A DNA stretch of 20,711 nt from Tubiluchus corallicola (GCA_030141605.1 JAQGDQ010001930.1:1-20711); one strand, 5' to 3'. Counted from the first letter of the stretch, positions 1 through 8,866 are shown. Made by a program: numbers and translations. Notes: a model not told the origin generated them from the sequence alone.

Positions 1-2
1 GC

Positions 3-137
3 CTAAAAGTCATGCCTGAAATTCGAATAGAATGTTACAAACGTTCACCAATGCCTGTTGTAATTAGAGCCAGAAATAGTAATCGGGAATCTCTTTCTAA
101 GTTTATTCTCTCATTTGGTTTTAAACTGTTTCACTGA
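3..137 (+). CDS. Possible C-terminal end of a retroelement-like ORF, open to the left edge
   Basis: Frame 3 is open from the window edge for 44 codons to a TGA at 135-137. It reads as ordinary mixed-composition protein (LKVMPEIRIECYKRS near the start, ESLSKFILSFGFKLF at the end). It is followed within 200 bp by an AATAAA (268-273) and an (ATTT)n-like tail, the arrangement expected of a LINE 3' end: ORF2 terminus, short 3'UTR, simple-repeat tail. I do not recognise the family from this stub. A 44-codon open frame can occur by chance in A+T-rich DNA, and it could instead be the last exon of an ordinary gene. The retroelement reading is inference. Confidence 0.3.
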   Translation, partial: LKVMPEIRIECYKRSPMPVVIRARNSNRESLSKFILSFGFKLFH

Positions 138-310
138 CTTTGTGACGTCATTTCTCCAAACTTTTACCTTGTAATCCAATGTCTCTGATGTGTTTTTGAC
201 TCTCTTTTTTCTATTTTTATCGTATTCACACCTTGTATTCACTTTTACTACCATGGTGTGATTTTTTAATAAAACCATTTAATTATTTATTTGTTTATTT
301 ATTTATTATT
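138..310 (+). other. 3'UTR-like tail with AATAAA and (ATTT)n
   Basis: This follows the stop codon at 137. It is pyrimidine-rich, has AATAAA at 268-273 and ends in an imperfect ATTT repeat (about 281-310). Together with the upstream open frame this resembles the 3' end of a non-LTR retrotransposon. No target-site duplication could be assigned because the 5' end lies outside the window. Confidence 0.3.
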
Positions 311-740
311 CGAACACTGCTCATGAACTGGCTTCATCTCCCACACATTCTCTAGCTGTTTTCTTCATTTTTGAGAATGTGTGTAACGTACACAAATGAA
401 AATATGACACCTTTCTATATTTAGTGTGTCACCTTAGTTGATTATCCTTGAGGGTGAAATACGATTGTAGATCTATGGTACGGTCTGACAACAAGTTTTG
501 ATAAATTAAATGAAATACTGCTGCCTGAAAACCTTAATATAGCTGTCTTAGGAAATAATGATCTGTTGAAGTTGTTATTATTCGGAAAAGATGAATTTAA
601 TTATGTTGCTATCTGTAAAATATTCCAATGCATACATGACTTTATATTACGTACTAAACGCTTCCAGTAGTTTCTATCTCATATGAAATGCATCAGTCTT
701 AAATAATCGTACATTAATATTTTCTAACCGTCATTTTCTA
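311..740. other. Intergenic or intronic, nothing recognised
   Basis: A+T-rich unique-looking sequence. I see no open frame of interest, no splice-flanked LRR motif and no repeat shared with the rest of the window. Confidence 0.5.
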
Positions 741-889
741 CTAATGTCTAATGTAATCTTGTAGTAAAACTTGTCAGCTTGTGTAGTTATAGTCTATTCT
801 TACTGTAAATGTTACTAATGTCTAATGTAATCTTGTGGTAAAACTTGTCAGCTTGTGTAAGTTATAGTCTATTCTTACTGTAAATGTTC
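741..889 (+). repeat. 74-bp tandem duplication
   Basis: The segment 741-814 beginning CTAATGTCTAATG is repeated immediately at 815-889. The second copy differs by one substitution (AGTAAA to GGTAAA) and one inserted A (GTAGTTA to GTAAGTTA). There is no coding potential. It is a simple local duplication of fairly recent origin. Confidence 0.85.
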
Positions 890-1014
890 TTGTAAATAGT
901 GTATAAAGTCTGTTGTGGTGAGGATCCTAAATCATGTTGTTCAAACTGTCTGATCCAGTCCTATAATAAATTATGTTCAAACTAAACTAACAAACATCCA
1001 TGCAGCTTGCGTCT

Positions 1015-1075
1015 ATGATACCTCAAGACGTTCAGCGTCTGGAGTATGGCTTCCAGCTTCAGCGTCTAGTGTTCA
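1015..1075 (-). repeat. Two degenerate monomers resembling the 28-bp minisatellite, reverse orientation
   Basis: CAGCGTCT occurs at 1033 and 1060, 27 bp apart, with CTTCCAGC between them. Read on the minus strand this gives CACTAGACGCTG followed by GCTGGAAG. Those are the core words of the 28-bp minisatellite at 11217-13112 (ACACTAGACGCTGGAAG is one of its variants), with a 6-bp insertion. The spacing near 28 bp favours relatedness over chance, but the match is short. Confidence 0.35.
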
Positions 1076-1114
1076 CTTTGTAGTAAGCTAACATCAAAGC
1101 GCCCCTATTAATAC

Positions 1115-1402
1115 GCCTTTTCATGTTCGGCGCATGCGCAGCGCTGCAGGTCAACGGTTAAGTGTACCCCAGCAACGAGTCTTAAGTACAACCGGCACGC
1201 GACACGTGGTGTAAAGCAAAGCCGTCTGCCGCATCAGTTCAGTAACTTCAGTTGTTTTACATGGCGTTTACTTAATTATGCACTAGTCTATGCGTAGAGT
1301 GATTTACTAGCAGGATCTTGCTTGGGAACAAGAAAAAATAAACTAGGTAAGATTACTGTTACTATTACAATAGCATGGTCTGCGAGACGTTGTCAAGTGC
1401 AC
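1115..1402 (+). repeat. Dispersed repeat family R1, copy 1
   Basis: This is a roughly 290-bp element whose copies recur at 9396-9687 and 16726-17035 in the same orientation. Shared blocks begin GCCTTTTCA, continue through GGTCAANGGTTAAGT, AAGCAAAGCCGTCTGCCGC and TTAATTATGCA, and end near GCATGG-CTGCGAG. The flanks of the three copies do not match, which sets the left boundary. I see no terminal inverted repeat, no coding frame and no clear pol III boxes, so it is an unclassified non-autonomous element. This copy lacks the TTCTAGCTAGCTGTTAAAA block of the other two. It contains a palindromic GCGCATGCGC at 1130-1139. Confidence 0.75.
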
Positions 1403-1731
1403 ACAAATGCGTTGTCTGATGCACTTAACCTTTGACCTTTTCATGATCAGCATCAATCGCTGGAACTGTGAACAATCATATTCTTGATGACAAGAATAGT
1501 AACAATGAATGTAAAAACCCGCGATTAAAAACAATGATTCCTTTACCAGTCAATGACGGCTTGCGAATTGCTGTACGAATAAGTAACATAAAAAAGAAAG
1601 CATTTTAAACATAAATTTGATTTGTCCATTTTATTTTTTTTGGCGAAAAACACATAATTGGCCGCCAGACGTTTTGATGTTCACTTGCTATCCAGTGAAC
1701 GCTAGACGCTTTGGTGAAACAAAGGCTTTAA
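1403..1731. other. No gene recognised
   Basis: There is a short inverted pair, GTTCAC at 1679 and GTGAAC at 1696, around a fragment weakly reminiscent of the 28-bp minisatellite (GCTAGACGCTT). Otherwise I see nothing. Confidence 0.4.
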
Positions 1732-2159
1732 AGAGAAAATTGAAGTAGAGTGCTACTGTAAGATATTCAGTATGTTTTACTAATACTAGGTAAGTTATAA
1801 GATAAAAATTCAAAGTTCAAATTTAACGCTGTACTCGCGCATGAGCTGTCGAATGTGTGTTGTTCGTGACAACCTAACACATCTGAACTGGGAGGTTCAG
1901 ATGTGTTATTGTGTTATTATTACACAAAAAACAGTACCTGTTTTTTGTGTAACGCGTTTCCCAAATGCAAGCGCCAGTGCCGTTTATTTAACGAATAGCG
2001 AAATGCATGTAACAGCGAAGAACTAGTGACACGAACGTGAAATTGTGTTTGCGTGGTAATGATTCTTTCACGTAAGTCATTCTTGAAAAAAATAGTATGT
2101 TTCCTTTCAATATTTTAAAGAATAGGTTGTTTTGGCCTACAGTTTAAGATTGGGGCCAT
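1732..2159 (+). repeat. Dispersed repeat family R2, copy A
   Basis: This aligns along its length with 7820-8394 (copy C) and 3568-4160 (copy B). Shared landmarks are GAAGTANAGTGCTACTGTA, CATGAGCTGTCGAA, GTGTGTNGTTCGT, CATGTAACAGCGAAGAAC, TTCTTTCACGTAAG and AATAGTATGTTTCC. The element is non-coding as far as I can see, about 430 bp here against about 575-650 bp in the fuller copies, so it is 5'-truncated. It differs from its relatives by an extra block of about 33 bp at 1901-1934 that builds two hairpins. Confidence 0.75.
1875..1952. other. Two adjacent perfect hairpins
   Basis: Hairpin 1: the 14-bp arm TAACACATCTGAAC (1875-1888) pairs with GTTCAGATGTGTTA (1895-1908) around a 6-nt loop. Hairpin 2: the 15-bp arm TTACACAAAAAACAG (1920-1934) pairs with CTGTTTTTTGTGTAA (1938-1952) around a 3-nt loop. 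Both are mismatch-free. Copy B of the same repeat (around 3946-3990) has only the left arm of the first and the right arm of the second. The two inner arms therefore came in together. Confidence 0.9.
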
Positions 2160-2621
2160 GGATAGATAGCCCGCTCAGCGGTGGGTGTCATAGGCATATT
2201 TAGAATTCGTGAGAGGGCCACGGCGTCCCGTGACGGGCGTTTTCCCGGACCCAACTTCCAATTTTTTCAAAATTTTGACCAAACAGCGTGCAGAAAAAAC
2301 GTACTAGCGGCGCTTAGTGTGACTCTCGGAAGGAGATATATGGCTCTTTAGAAAGAGGAAGAACAGGGCTACACGATGATGTATATTTTAGTACACGTCC
2401 ACCAAGAGGATTGACGATGAGTTAATTAGATGTTCTATTTTTGGCAATTTTCGCTTGGAAAACTGCTGACGCAAAGCCATCGTTCTGACGTCATCCGTTA
2501 TACTCTGCTTATAACTTTAATTCAGTAAAAGCTGCTGATCGCTTTGCATTGTAAATGAGGACTATGTAGGATGTTCGCGTATTTTTGATTATAAGTGTAC
2601 TTATACGCAAAATTTTTTTGC
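2160..2621. other. No gene recognised; sequence between two R2 3' ends
   Basis: This lies between the 3' end of R2 copy A and a second R2 3'-end fragment. A small G+C-rich stretch near 2219-2250 has a CCCGT/ACGGG inverted repeat. A CRE-type palindrome TGACGTCA lies at 2486-2493. I find no coding frame. Confidence 0.4.
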
Positions 2622-2735
2622 TAGTGTGGTAATAATTCTTTTATGTAAGCCATTCTTTAAAAATAGTATGTTTCCTTTCAATATTTTAAAGAGCAGGTTG
2701 TTTTGATCTACACAGTTTAACAGCTTTGCTTTAAT
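2622..2735 (+). repeat. R2 family, 3'-end fragment
   Basis: It matches the last 110 bp of R2 copy A (2050-2160): GTGTGGTAAT-ATTCTTT, AATAGTATGTTTCCTTTC, AATATTTTAAAGA and AGGTTGTTTTG, with scattered substitutions. Only the 3' part is present, in the same orientation as copy A. Confidence 0.75.
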
Positions 2736-2874
2736 AGGCCTCGTCACCTCAATCTTGCTTGAAGAGTTGAACTGCATAAAAGAAACCCTGCAACATCTTA
2801 TTGATGTTTTAACATTTACAGTTTTATAACGATCAGAAAACGTTAATTTTGCAGAACATCATTACAGTAATAAT

Positions 2875-3355
2875 CAGTGGCGGCTCGTGTGTAGGTACCG
2901 TGGAACTGCAACACCCCCTATTTTCACTCAATATTATCGATAATATTCAATATAATGATTTTTTTCTTTAGTTCCTTCTTTATACTTGAACGGAACCAAA
3001 GCACGTGAGGGTAGCACTGTCTGAGATAACACGATGCAGGATACACTGCTAGCGTCTGCTGCTACGTAGAAAAAGTGCTGTCGCTCACACGGTTTCTTGC
3101 CAGTTACCACGTGTTTACCGTTAATGGATCAATCTTGAAATGCGGCAATTTAGGCTATTAGTAAGCAAAAAACATTTTATTGTTTAGGATTTTATCAAGT
3201 TTATGTATAAACTTGCGTATGTTTGTTTAAAATTGCAATTACAAATTACAACATTAAAATTACATATGTTTTTTTCGTTTTACACGGTATTAAAAGAATG
3301 GCTAAATTTTTTTTGAAGTAGCACCTCCAGTAATTTTAGATACGAGCCGCCACTG
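2875..3355. mobile_element. hAT-type MITE (non-autonomous DNA transposon)
   Basis: The 481-bp element is bounded by perfect 14-bp terminal inverted repeats: CAGTGGCGGCTCGT at 2875-2888 and its reverse complement at 3342-3355. Beyond these the ends stay loosely similar (TGGA..TGC). The flanking octamers GTAATAAT (2867-2874) and TTAACAAT (3356-3363) match at 6 of 8 positions, consistent with an aged 8-bp target-site duplication. An 8-bp duplication and CAG-starting termini are known hAT-superfamily traits. The interior has no transposase frame, so the element would have relied on an autonomous relative. Confidence 0.85.
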
Positions 3356-3372
3356 TTAACAATGAGTATAAC

Positions 3373-3412
3373 GTTAGGGTTAGGGTTAGAGTTAGGGTTA
3401 GGGCTAGGGTTA
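3373..3412 (+). repeat. Telomere-like (GTTAGG)n interstitial tract
   Basis: Six hexamers plus GTTA in exact phase: GTTAGG, GTTAGG, GTTAGA, GTTAGG, GTTAGG, GCTAGG. Two units carry single substitutions. The tract starts 18 bp right of the MITE end, outside its target-site duplication. TTAGGG is the telomere unit of vertebrates and many invertebrates; most arthropods use TTAGG. It is a short internal site, not a chromosome end. Confidence 0.9.
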
Positions 3413-3567
3413 ATTTTAGCTGGAAAAGTATGTTTATGACTTTAATAAATGAAATAACAAACGCCAATGTGACACCTTTTATTCTAATGCTAATGTTACG
3501 GCAACATCTTTTTGTTATTTGCAAGTCCAGCCTTAATAAGGTTACGGCAATGACAAAATTTAAAATT

Positions 3568-4160
3568 TGCTGCTTACATCGTTTAAAGGAAAACAGAATG
3601 ATCTTTCATATCACATTCGGTCTTGAAGGACGATAAAAAGTATGTATTCTAACACAATTAATACTGCAAAAGTGTTTCTGATAATTAAATGATAGATTAA
3701 AAACTTAATTAACGGTGGACGAGCCCAACCAGTAATGACATCACAAACTAACGTAATTTTCAGCTTCAAAAATATTCCAAGTGCGTGTTGCACGTGTTTG
3801 TGAAAGCGAAAATAGAAGTACAGTGCTACTGTACAACGTTTGGTGTAATATACAAAAAACTCGGCAAATTTGAGATTCAAATATCAAGCTTACGTGCTGT
3901 GCTCACGCACGAGCTCTTGAACGTGTGTACTACATCACAAATGAACACTTCTGAACTGAGAGGTACAGCATCTGTTTTTTGTGCAACGGATTTCCGAGAT
4001 ACAGGCGCTAGTGCCCGTCTAACTAGCGAATGATGAAATGCAAAGAACTAGCCGCGGAAACGCGAAATTGCTTTTGTGTGATAATAGTTCTTTCACGTAC
4101 TTGAAAAAATAATGTTCTTTTTCAATGTTTTGTGGGCTAGATTGTTTTGTGCTATAGATA
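3568..4160 (+). repeat. R2 family, copy B
   Basis: It aligns with copy C (7820-8394) from TTTAAAGGAA.ACAG.ATGAT through ACACAATTAA.ACTGCAAAAG, CTTAATTAACGG, GAGCCCAAC, ATGAC.TCACAAACTAAC and GAAAATAGAAGTACAGTGC to the CGCTAGT.CCCGTCTAACTA block and the TTTCACGTA 3' end. It is a fuller copy than A. The 82- and 89-codon frames that can be read in it are not conserved in the other copies and I do not call them genes. Confidence 0.75.
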
Positions 4161-4383
4161 AAGATATGGTAGAGTTTTCCTTTTATTTATTAGAATAACA
4201 AGACGGGAGACGTAATTAGAGAGGAAAACATGCTAATAATAATAAATGGCTTGTCATAAAAACAATTATGCAGCCTAACGAGGCTGTAAAGTCGTAGAAA
4301 AAACGTTACCGACTCAGCAAACCAAAAAGCTATGAAAGAAGAGTTGCCTGTATGCCCTAAGCCGGTTGTCGTTGCCGCCATTG

Positions 4384-4452
4384 TCACCACTATCATCATC
4401 GTCATCGTCGTCATCATCATCATCATAATCAACATCATCATCATCATCGTCG

Positions 4453-4525
<73 letters not shown>

Positions 4526-4587
4526 TATCACCACCATCATTATCTTTGTCATCATCGTCATCATAATCCACATCTTCGTCGTCGTCG

Positions 4588-4659
<72 letters not shown>

Positions 4660-4887
4660 CCACCATCATTATCTTTGTCATCATCGTCATCATAATCCTC
4701 ATCTTCGTCGTCGTCATCATCATCATCATCATCATCACCTTGTCCTTCTTCATCATCTTAATCGTCACCATCATCTTCATCGCCACCATCGCCGTCGTTA
4801 TCATCATCATCATCATCATCATTATTATCACCACCATCATTATCTTTGTCATCATCATCATCATAATCCACATCTTCGTCGTCGTCG

Positions 4888-4921
<34 letters not shown>

Positions 4922-5289
4922 TATCACCACCATCATTATCTTTGTCATCATCGTCATCATAATCCTCATCTTCGTCGTCGTCATCATCATCATCATCATC
5001 ATCACCTTGTCCTTCTTCATCATCTTAATCGTCACCTTCATCTTCATTATCGTCATCATCATCATCATCATCGTCGTCGTCAACGTCATGGACGTCGTCA
5101 TCATCATTATCATCACCATCACCTTGTCCTTCTTCATCATCTTAATCGTCACCATAATCTTCATTATCGTCATCATCATCATCATCATCGTCGTCGTCGT
5201 CGTCGTCGTCATCATCATGATCATCATCATCGTCATCGCCACCATCGCCGTCGTTATCATCATCATCGTCGTCGTCGTCATCATCATCT

Positions 5290-5322
<33 letters not shown>

Positions 5323-5323
5323 G
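4384..5323. repeat. Compound (ATC)n microsatellite with higher-order structure
   Basis: About 940 bp of ATC/GTC trinucleotides. Non-repeat cassettes recur inside it. X1 contains TTATCTTTGTCATCATC then ATAATCCACATCTTCG. X2 is the same but reads ATAATCCTCATC. Y is CACCTTGTCCTTCTTC at 4736, 5003 and 5120. Z is CGCCACCATCGCCGTCG at about 4780 and 5238. The order X1-X2-Y is present twice (from about 4527 and from about 4828). This shows block duplication on top of slippage. Long homopolymeric frames (poly-Met, Ile or Asp) through it are translation artefacts. Confidence 0.95.
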
Positions 5324-5449
5324 CATAAGTTTATTCTATGGAGGGAGATGGCTGAGTGTGAAAACGTTACAATGTACAAGCGAATGCTTTTTGTAATTTT
5401 GCACGAATTTGTGTTACTAAGATGCTTTACACTCGTTTTTCTTTTGCAG

Positions 5450-5593
5450 TTCATTAGCAAACTGTCGTGTGGAGACAATTTCGCCAAGAGCTTTTCACGG
5501 TCTTTCGAACTTGATCAATCTATTTCTGGACAACAATCGATTACTGAGTATTCCGTCCGAATCTCTTTTACCTCTTCGCAGTTTGCAAGTATT
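5450..5593 (+). CDS. LRR protein, internal exon A (two leucine-rich repeats)
   Basis: This is a 144-nt internal exon encoding two 24-residue leucine-rich repeats of an extracellular-type LRR protein. LRR domains build a solenoid used for protein binding; the partner is unknown. The acceptor is a pyrimidine tract ending TTTTGCAG (5442-5449), with a branch-point-like TACTAA at 5415, and the donor is GTAAGT at 5594. Both boundaries are phase 2: the first T completes a Leu codon and the last TT awaits a G. Repeat 1 starts LSLANCRVETISPRAF, with Cys at the usual Asn position. Repeat 2 starts LFLDNNRLLSIPSESL. The LxLxxN and LxxL spacing is intact with no stop. Exons of 72 nt or multiples in phase 2 are known from LGR-type receptors and other LRR genes. 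The protein family is otherwise undetermined because the outer exons are missing. A longer overlapping ORF at 5348-5623 is in a different frame and is spurious. Confidence 0.88.
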
Positions 5594-6157
5594 GTAAGTT
5601 CATGTGGTTTCATGCATGTATAGGTGTGGGTTTGATTGTCGATAAGATTAAATTTTGCAAGATTTCTTTTGTCACGTATATCGGGTGGTTCGAAAATGTG
5701 CCGAAGTTTTGATCACGATGTTATATGGAGAAAATAACAGTGAAAATGACTGCAGATGTGAATGAGCCTTTACACGTGCTACTTATGGAGTAAAACTACT
5801 GTTCTTTCCTATTGTTCTTGCCTTCAGTTTGGTATTCTGCTATTGCAAAGTTAAAGGAAAGGTCAAGTCTTCTGGGAAGTTAGGCTTATTTCAATGTTCG
5901 CGAGAAATGTTAGAAGGATTTAGTAACAAAACTGCAATAAGCGCCTCATGTAATTAGTAAAATCACTTTAAAGTCGCGATCACTTCATGCTTGGACGCTC
6001 CCATTTTCAATGCCCATTCATGTTCCAATGACGTCATTCGTCTTGAAGAAAAGTAGCGCACTGTCAACCTTCGTGAAAGCATAACTAGTTTTTACAAAAC
6101 ATTTGACAGTTAATTGTGTAATATTTTTGTGTGAACCTTAGGTAAACTGCAAAAGTT

Positions 6158-6245
6158 TGAATTACTTTAAGCAGCACGCGTTTACGGAAAGCTACGATGC
6201 GCTTACGAAAAGTCACGAAGGCTCCCAGTTGCGCCATAATATTCA
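6158..6245 (-). repeat. Inverted fragment related to the 5' part of R2 copy C
   Basis: CTTTAAGCAG, CGGAAAGCTACGATGC, TCACGAA and CAGTTGCG occur in the same order as in the reverse complement of 7745-7832, with roughly three quarters of positions matching. This fragment therefore lies inverted about 1.5 kb upstream of copy C. It recurs in the right duplication copy at about 19379-19466. Confidence 0.6.
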
Positions 6246-6419
6246 ATAACATTTGTAGATGTTACCAGTTTTGTTCTTTGTATGTGTGCATAAATGTGAT
6301 TTTTTTTGTTTTGCTTTGCAAAGTTAGAATTTTGTGAGTGTTTATATTAAGCGGAAAGTAATTAATGATTGTAGATTTCAAAGTAGATTTATTATAGACG
6401 CTATTGCTTTCATCAGTTC

Positions 6420-6521
6420 TCCGACTGTTTGTACACAAAAATTTTATGTATTTTGTACAGTACAGTTTGTGTACACTAATTACAATAAAGACTATTATTA
6501 TTATTATTATTTTTATTATAT
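6420..6521 (+). mobile_element. Retroposon-like 3' end with AATAAAG and (TTA)n tail
   Basis: TTACAATAAAGAC is followed directly by about nine TTA units. A polyadenylation-like signal running straight into a (TTA)n tail is how several LINE and SINE families end. A similar ending, CAATAGAGAATTT then (TTA)n, occurs at 10540-10780. The 5' extent is unclear and no target-site duplication was established. It is duplicated at about 19641-19742. Confidence 0.35.
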
Positions 6522-7744
6522 AAGTGAACGGCAGCAACCACCACGCTTGAAAATTTCTATCCAGAAGAAAGTATATTTTAAATTTATGTTTTACAGAGTT
6601 TTTTTTGCAAATTTCTTTGTTGTATTTTTCTGAGTTTAAAGCACAATAAAACCAAGTCCAAGTTTAAACATAAAGCTTAAAAAATTCGTTTTGAAATTTT
6701 ATATCACTTACGTACTGCCTTTTTGCGTGCAGGACTTCAATCGGCAGTTAACGCTGTATAAAACATGTAAATTTAAACTCCCGTGATGACCGTTAGACGC
6801 AGCCATTTTCACGACAGGTCATTTGAAACAAGTTTAGATAACATTGTGTAAAGTTTGAAAAAATAATCAGAGTATTCGTAGCGCACATGTCACTAACTAA
6901 ATAAAATTTAAAATTACTGTATCTTGTCAATAAGAGGGCGAGTCAGCGACATTTTACCAATTGGTGAAAACATTTTAAATAATGAATAATTTTCTTTTCT
7001 AGTTACATAAGTCTTTCTAGTAGGTAAGCGAAAATCTAAGTAATATAGGTTTCCACGGAAAGTTTTTTGAGACATAATTTAACATTGCCTTTTCTTCCCT
7101 TGATTTACGTTTGGTTTCATGACGTCATGTAATGGCGACTTCGGAACAGTATTGCAGGAGATTCAAAATGAAAACAAACGAAAATTCCTTACGGTGCGAG
7201 TACGATATACGCGTAAAATTGCTATAAAGTAATATAATTTTTTAAAGGCGATTTTTCTGAAACCTACTTCAGGTACCCCTTTTCTTGTCCTGTAAGTGGT
7301 AACAGTAAAATAAACATACTGACAGACTTGTTCTTTCCTTTAGCCACAGGCTGTAGTTAAATGATGTTTTCATAATCTGAAGTAACATGTGGTACGATAT
7401 CTGTTTTCGAACGCAAATTTCAAATATAATGAGCAGTTATAACGACTTGTTAACGAGCAGGAGCAATGGATTCGTTGTACTAATTATTTAGTTTAACGAC
7501 TCTTTAAATTATTCTTATTCGTACGTTAGGCTGCAGATATCATAAACCAGCATCGTAAACCACCTTTACTAATTGGTAACATTAAACCTTTGAGGTAAGG
7601 ACAACTCACTTAGTAAGTTGGATTTATTTTACTGTTATCACTTAAACATAGAAAAATACAACAGAGAAATTTGCACAGAGCAGTCTGTAAAGCATAAATT
7701 TAAAATATTCTACCTCTGAATAGAAATTTTCAGGCCCGGTGGTA

Positions 7745-8394
7745 GCCGCCATTCACTTGAAAATCGTGACGCAACTGGTGGATTTCGTGAGTTTCCAAAG
7801 TGCATCGTGGCTTTCCGCAAGCGCTGCTTAAAGGAAGACAGGATGATTTTTCTCATACTGCCCCATTTTGAAGTCCGATGATAAGTTTACACTTTAACAC
7901 AATTAACACTGCAAAAGCATTTCTAATAATTAAATAATAGACTGAAATCTTAATTAACGGCGTACGAGCCCAACTATTGATGACGTCACAAACTAACATA
8001 ATTTTCAACAGCAAAATATTCCACGAGGGTGTTGTACGTGTTTGCGAAAGCGAAAATAGAAGTACAGTGCTACTGTAAGATATTCAGTGTGTTGTGCTAA
8101 AACTAGGCAAGTTTTAAGATAAAAATTCTAATTTCAAATTTACTGCTGTGCTCATGCATGAGCTGTCGAACGTGTGTAGTTCGTCACAAACTAACACATC
8201 TGACACACGTTTTCGAAATGTAGGCGCTAGTACCCGTCTAACTAAGAGTGCCAAAATGCATGTAACAGCGAAGAACATGAAATTGTGTTTGTGTGGTAAC
8301 AATTCTTTCACGTAAGCTATTTTTGAAAAAATAGTATGTTTCCATTCAAATTTTTATAGAGTAGATTGTTTTGACCTGCAGTTTAAGATTGTGT
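7745..8394 (+). repeat. R2 family, copy C (fullest copy)
   Basis: This is the longest member of R2. A leading block (7745-7832) matches 6158-6245 in inverted orientation. The body (7820-8394) matches copies A and B in the same orientation. A CRE-type TGACGTCA lies at 7981-7988, where copy B has TGACATCA. It lacks the second part of the hairpin region seen in copy A. No coding frame is shared by the copies. Confidence 0.7.
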
Positions 8395-8866
8395 CCGCTT
8401 TTGCTTTCAATTAATTCAATTATTGAAATAATCTTATCTTCTCATCTAATCTTATCTTGACTTTTCCTGTGAGTGTTGAGTTCGGTGCCACCAGCGAAAA
8501 AACCTTTTTATCGATTGAATTTCACCGGAAGCGGATATCATGGCTCACGTTTTTAATGTCAACCGGTGACTGATACCAGCGAATTTGAGAAGCTGGAATC
8601 ATATAACTACATGTGCAGTTTCATCTTCTAATTGCTAGTCCGTATTATCAACCGTTGAGCACTATGTGCATTATGAAGCGTACTAATTTGCAGTTGAAAG
8701 AAGCCATCTACGAAAGTAAGCCGTTATGTCTTAAAGCTCGAGCAGGCCCTAATGAATTGAAGCCTTAAGCTGGAGTAAACCACACAGGAGCCTAAAAACG
8801 CTTTGCTAAGAGCTACTCTTCACCAAAGACGCATTGATGCTTCATTAGCATCAAGAACTATAAATG
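8395..8866. other. Intronic, nothing recognised
   Basis: Unique-looking sequence. A short CTTATCTTCTCATCTAATC pyrimidine-rich stretch lies at about 8432. There is no LRR-like exon or conserved frame. Confidence 0.45.

Larger units (their letters stand above)
5209..7491 (+). repeat. Large direct duplication, left copy (alignable part)
   Basis: This segment recurs at 18420-20711, offset 13,211 at the left end and 13,220 to 13,221 further in. Differences seen by eye are a 9-bp insertion in the ATC tract of the right copy, a cluster of about four substitutions plus one indel at 5875-5891, a substitution plus a 1-bp deletion at about 6749-6752, and T to C at about 7063. The implied duplicated unit is 5209 to 18419, about 13.2 kb, containing exons A and B. 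Whether it continues to the right cannot be seen. Confidence 0.95.

Noticed and set aside
1130-1139. GCGCATGCGC palindrome as an NRF1-type promoter element
   Set aside because: It lies within repeat R1, whose other copies have a changed version, and there is no evidence of a transcription start nearby.
3336-3880. Short ORFs over the telomere-like tract and R2 copy B
   Set aside because: Frames are not conserved in other R2 copies, and the Thr-Leu run is the telomere-like repeat.
4190-5396. Very long frames of poly-Met/Thr, poly-Ile/Val and poly-Asp
   Set aside because: They are translations of the ATC/GTC microsatellite in different frames and strands, with no independent coding evidence.
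5348-5623. 91-codon ORF overlapping exon A (and its copy at 18568-18843)
   Set aside because: It is in a different frame from the LRR coding frame. Splice sites, 24-residue periodicity and Leu spacing all support the other frame.
6262-6633. Short ORFs on both strands around the (TTA)n tail (and their copies at 19483-19854)
   Set aside because: They overlap each other on opposite strands across a simple repeat and A+T-rich sequence. Their duplication simply follows the large duplication.
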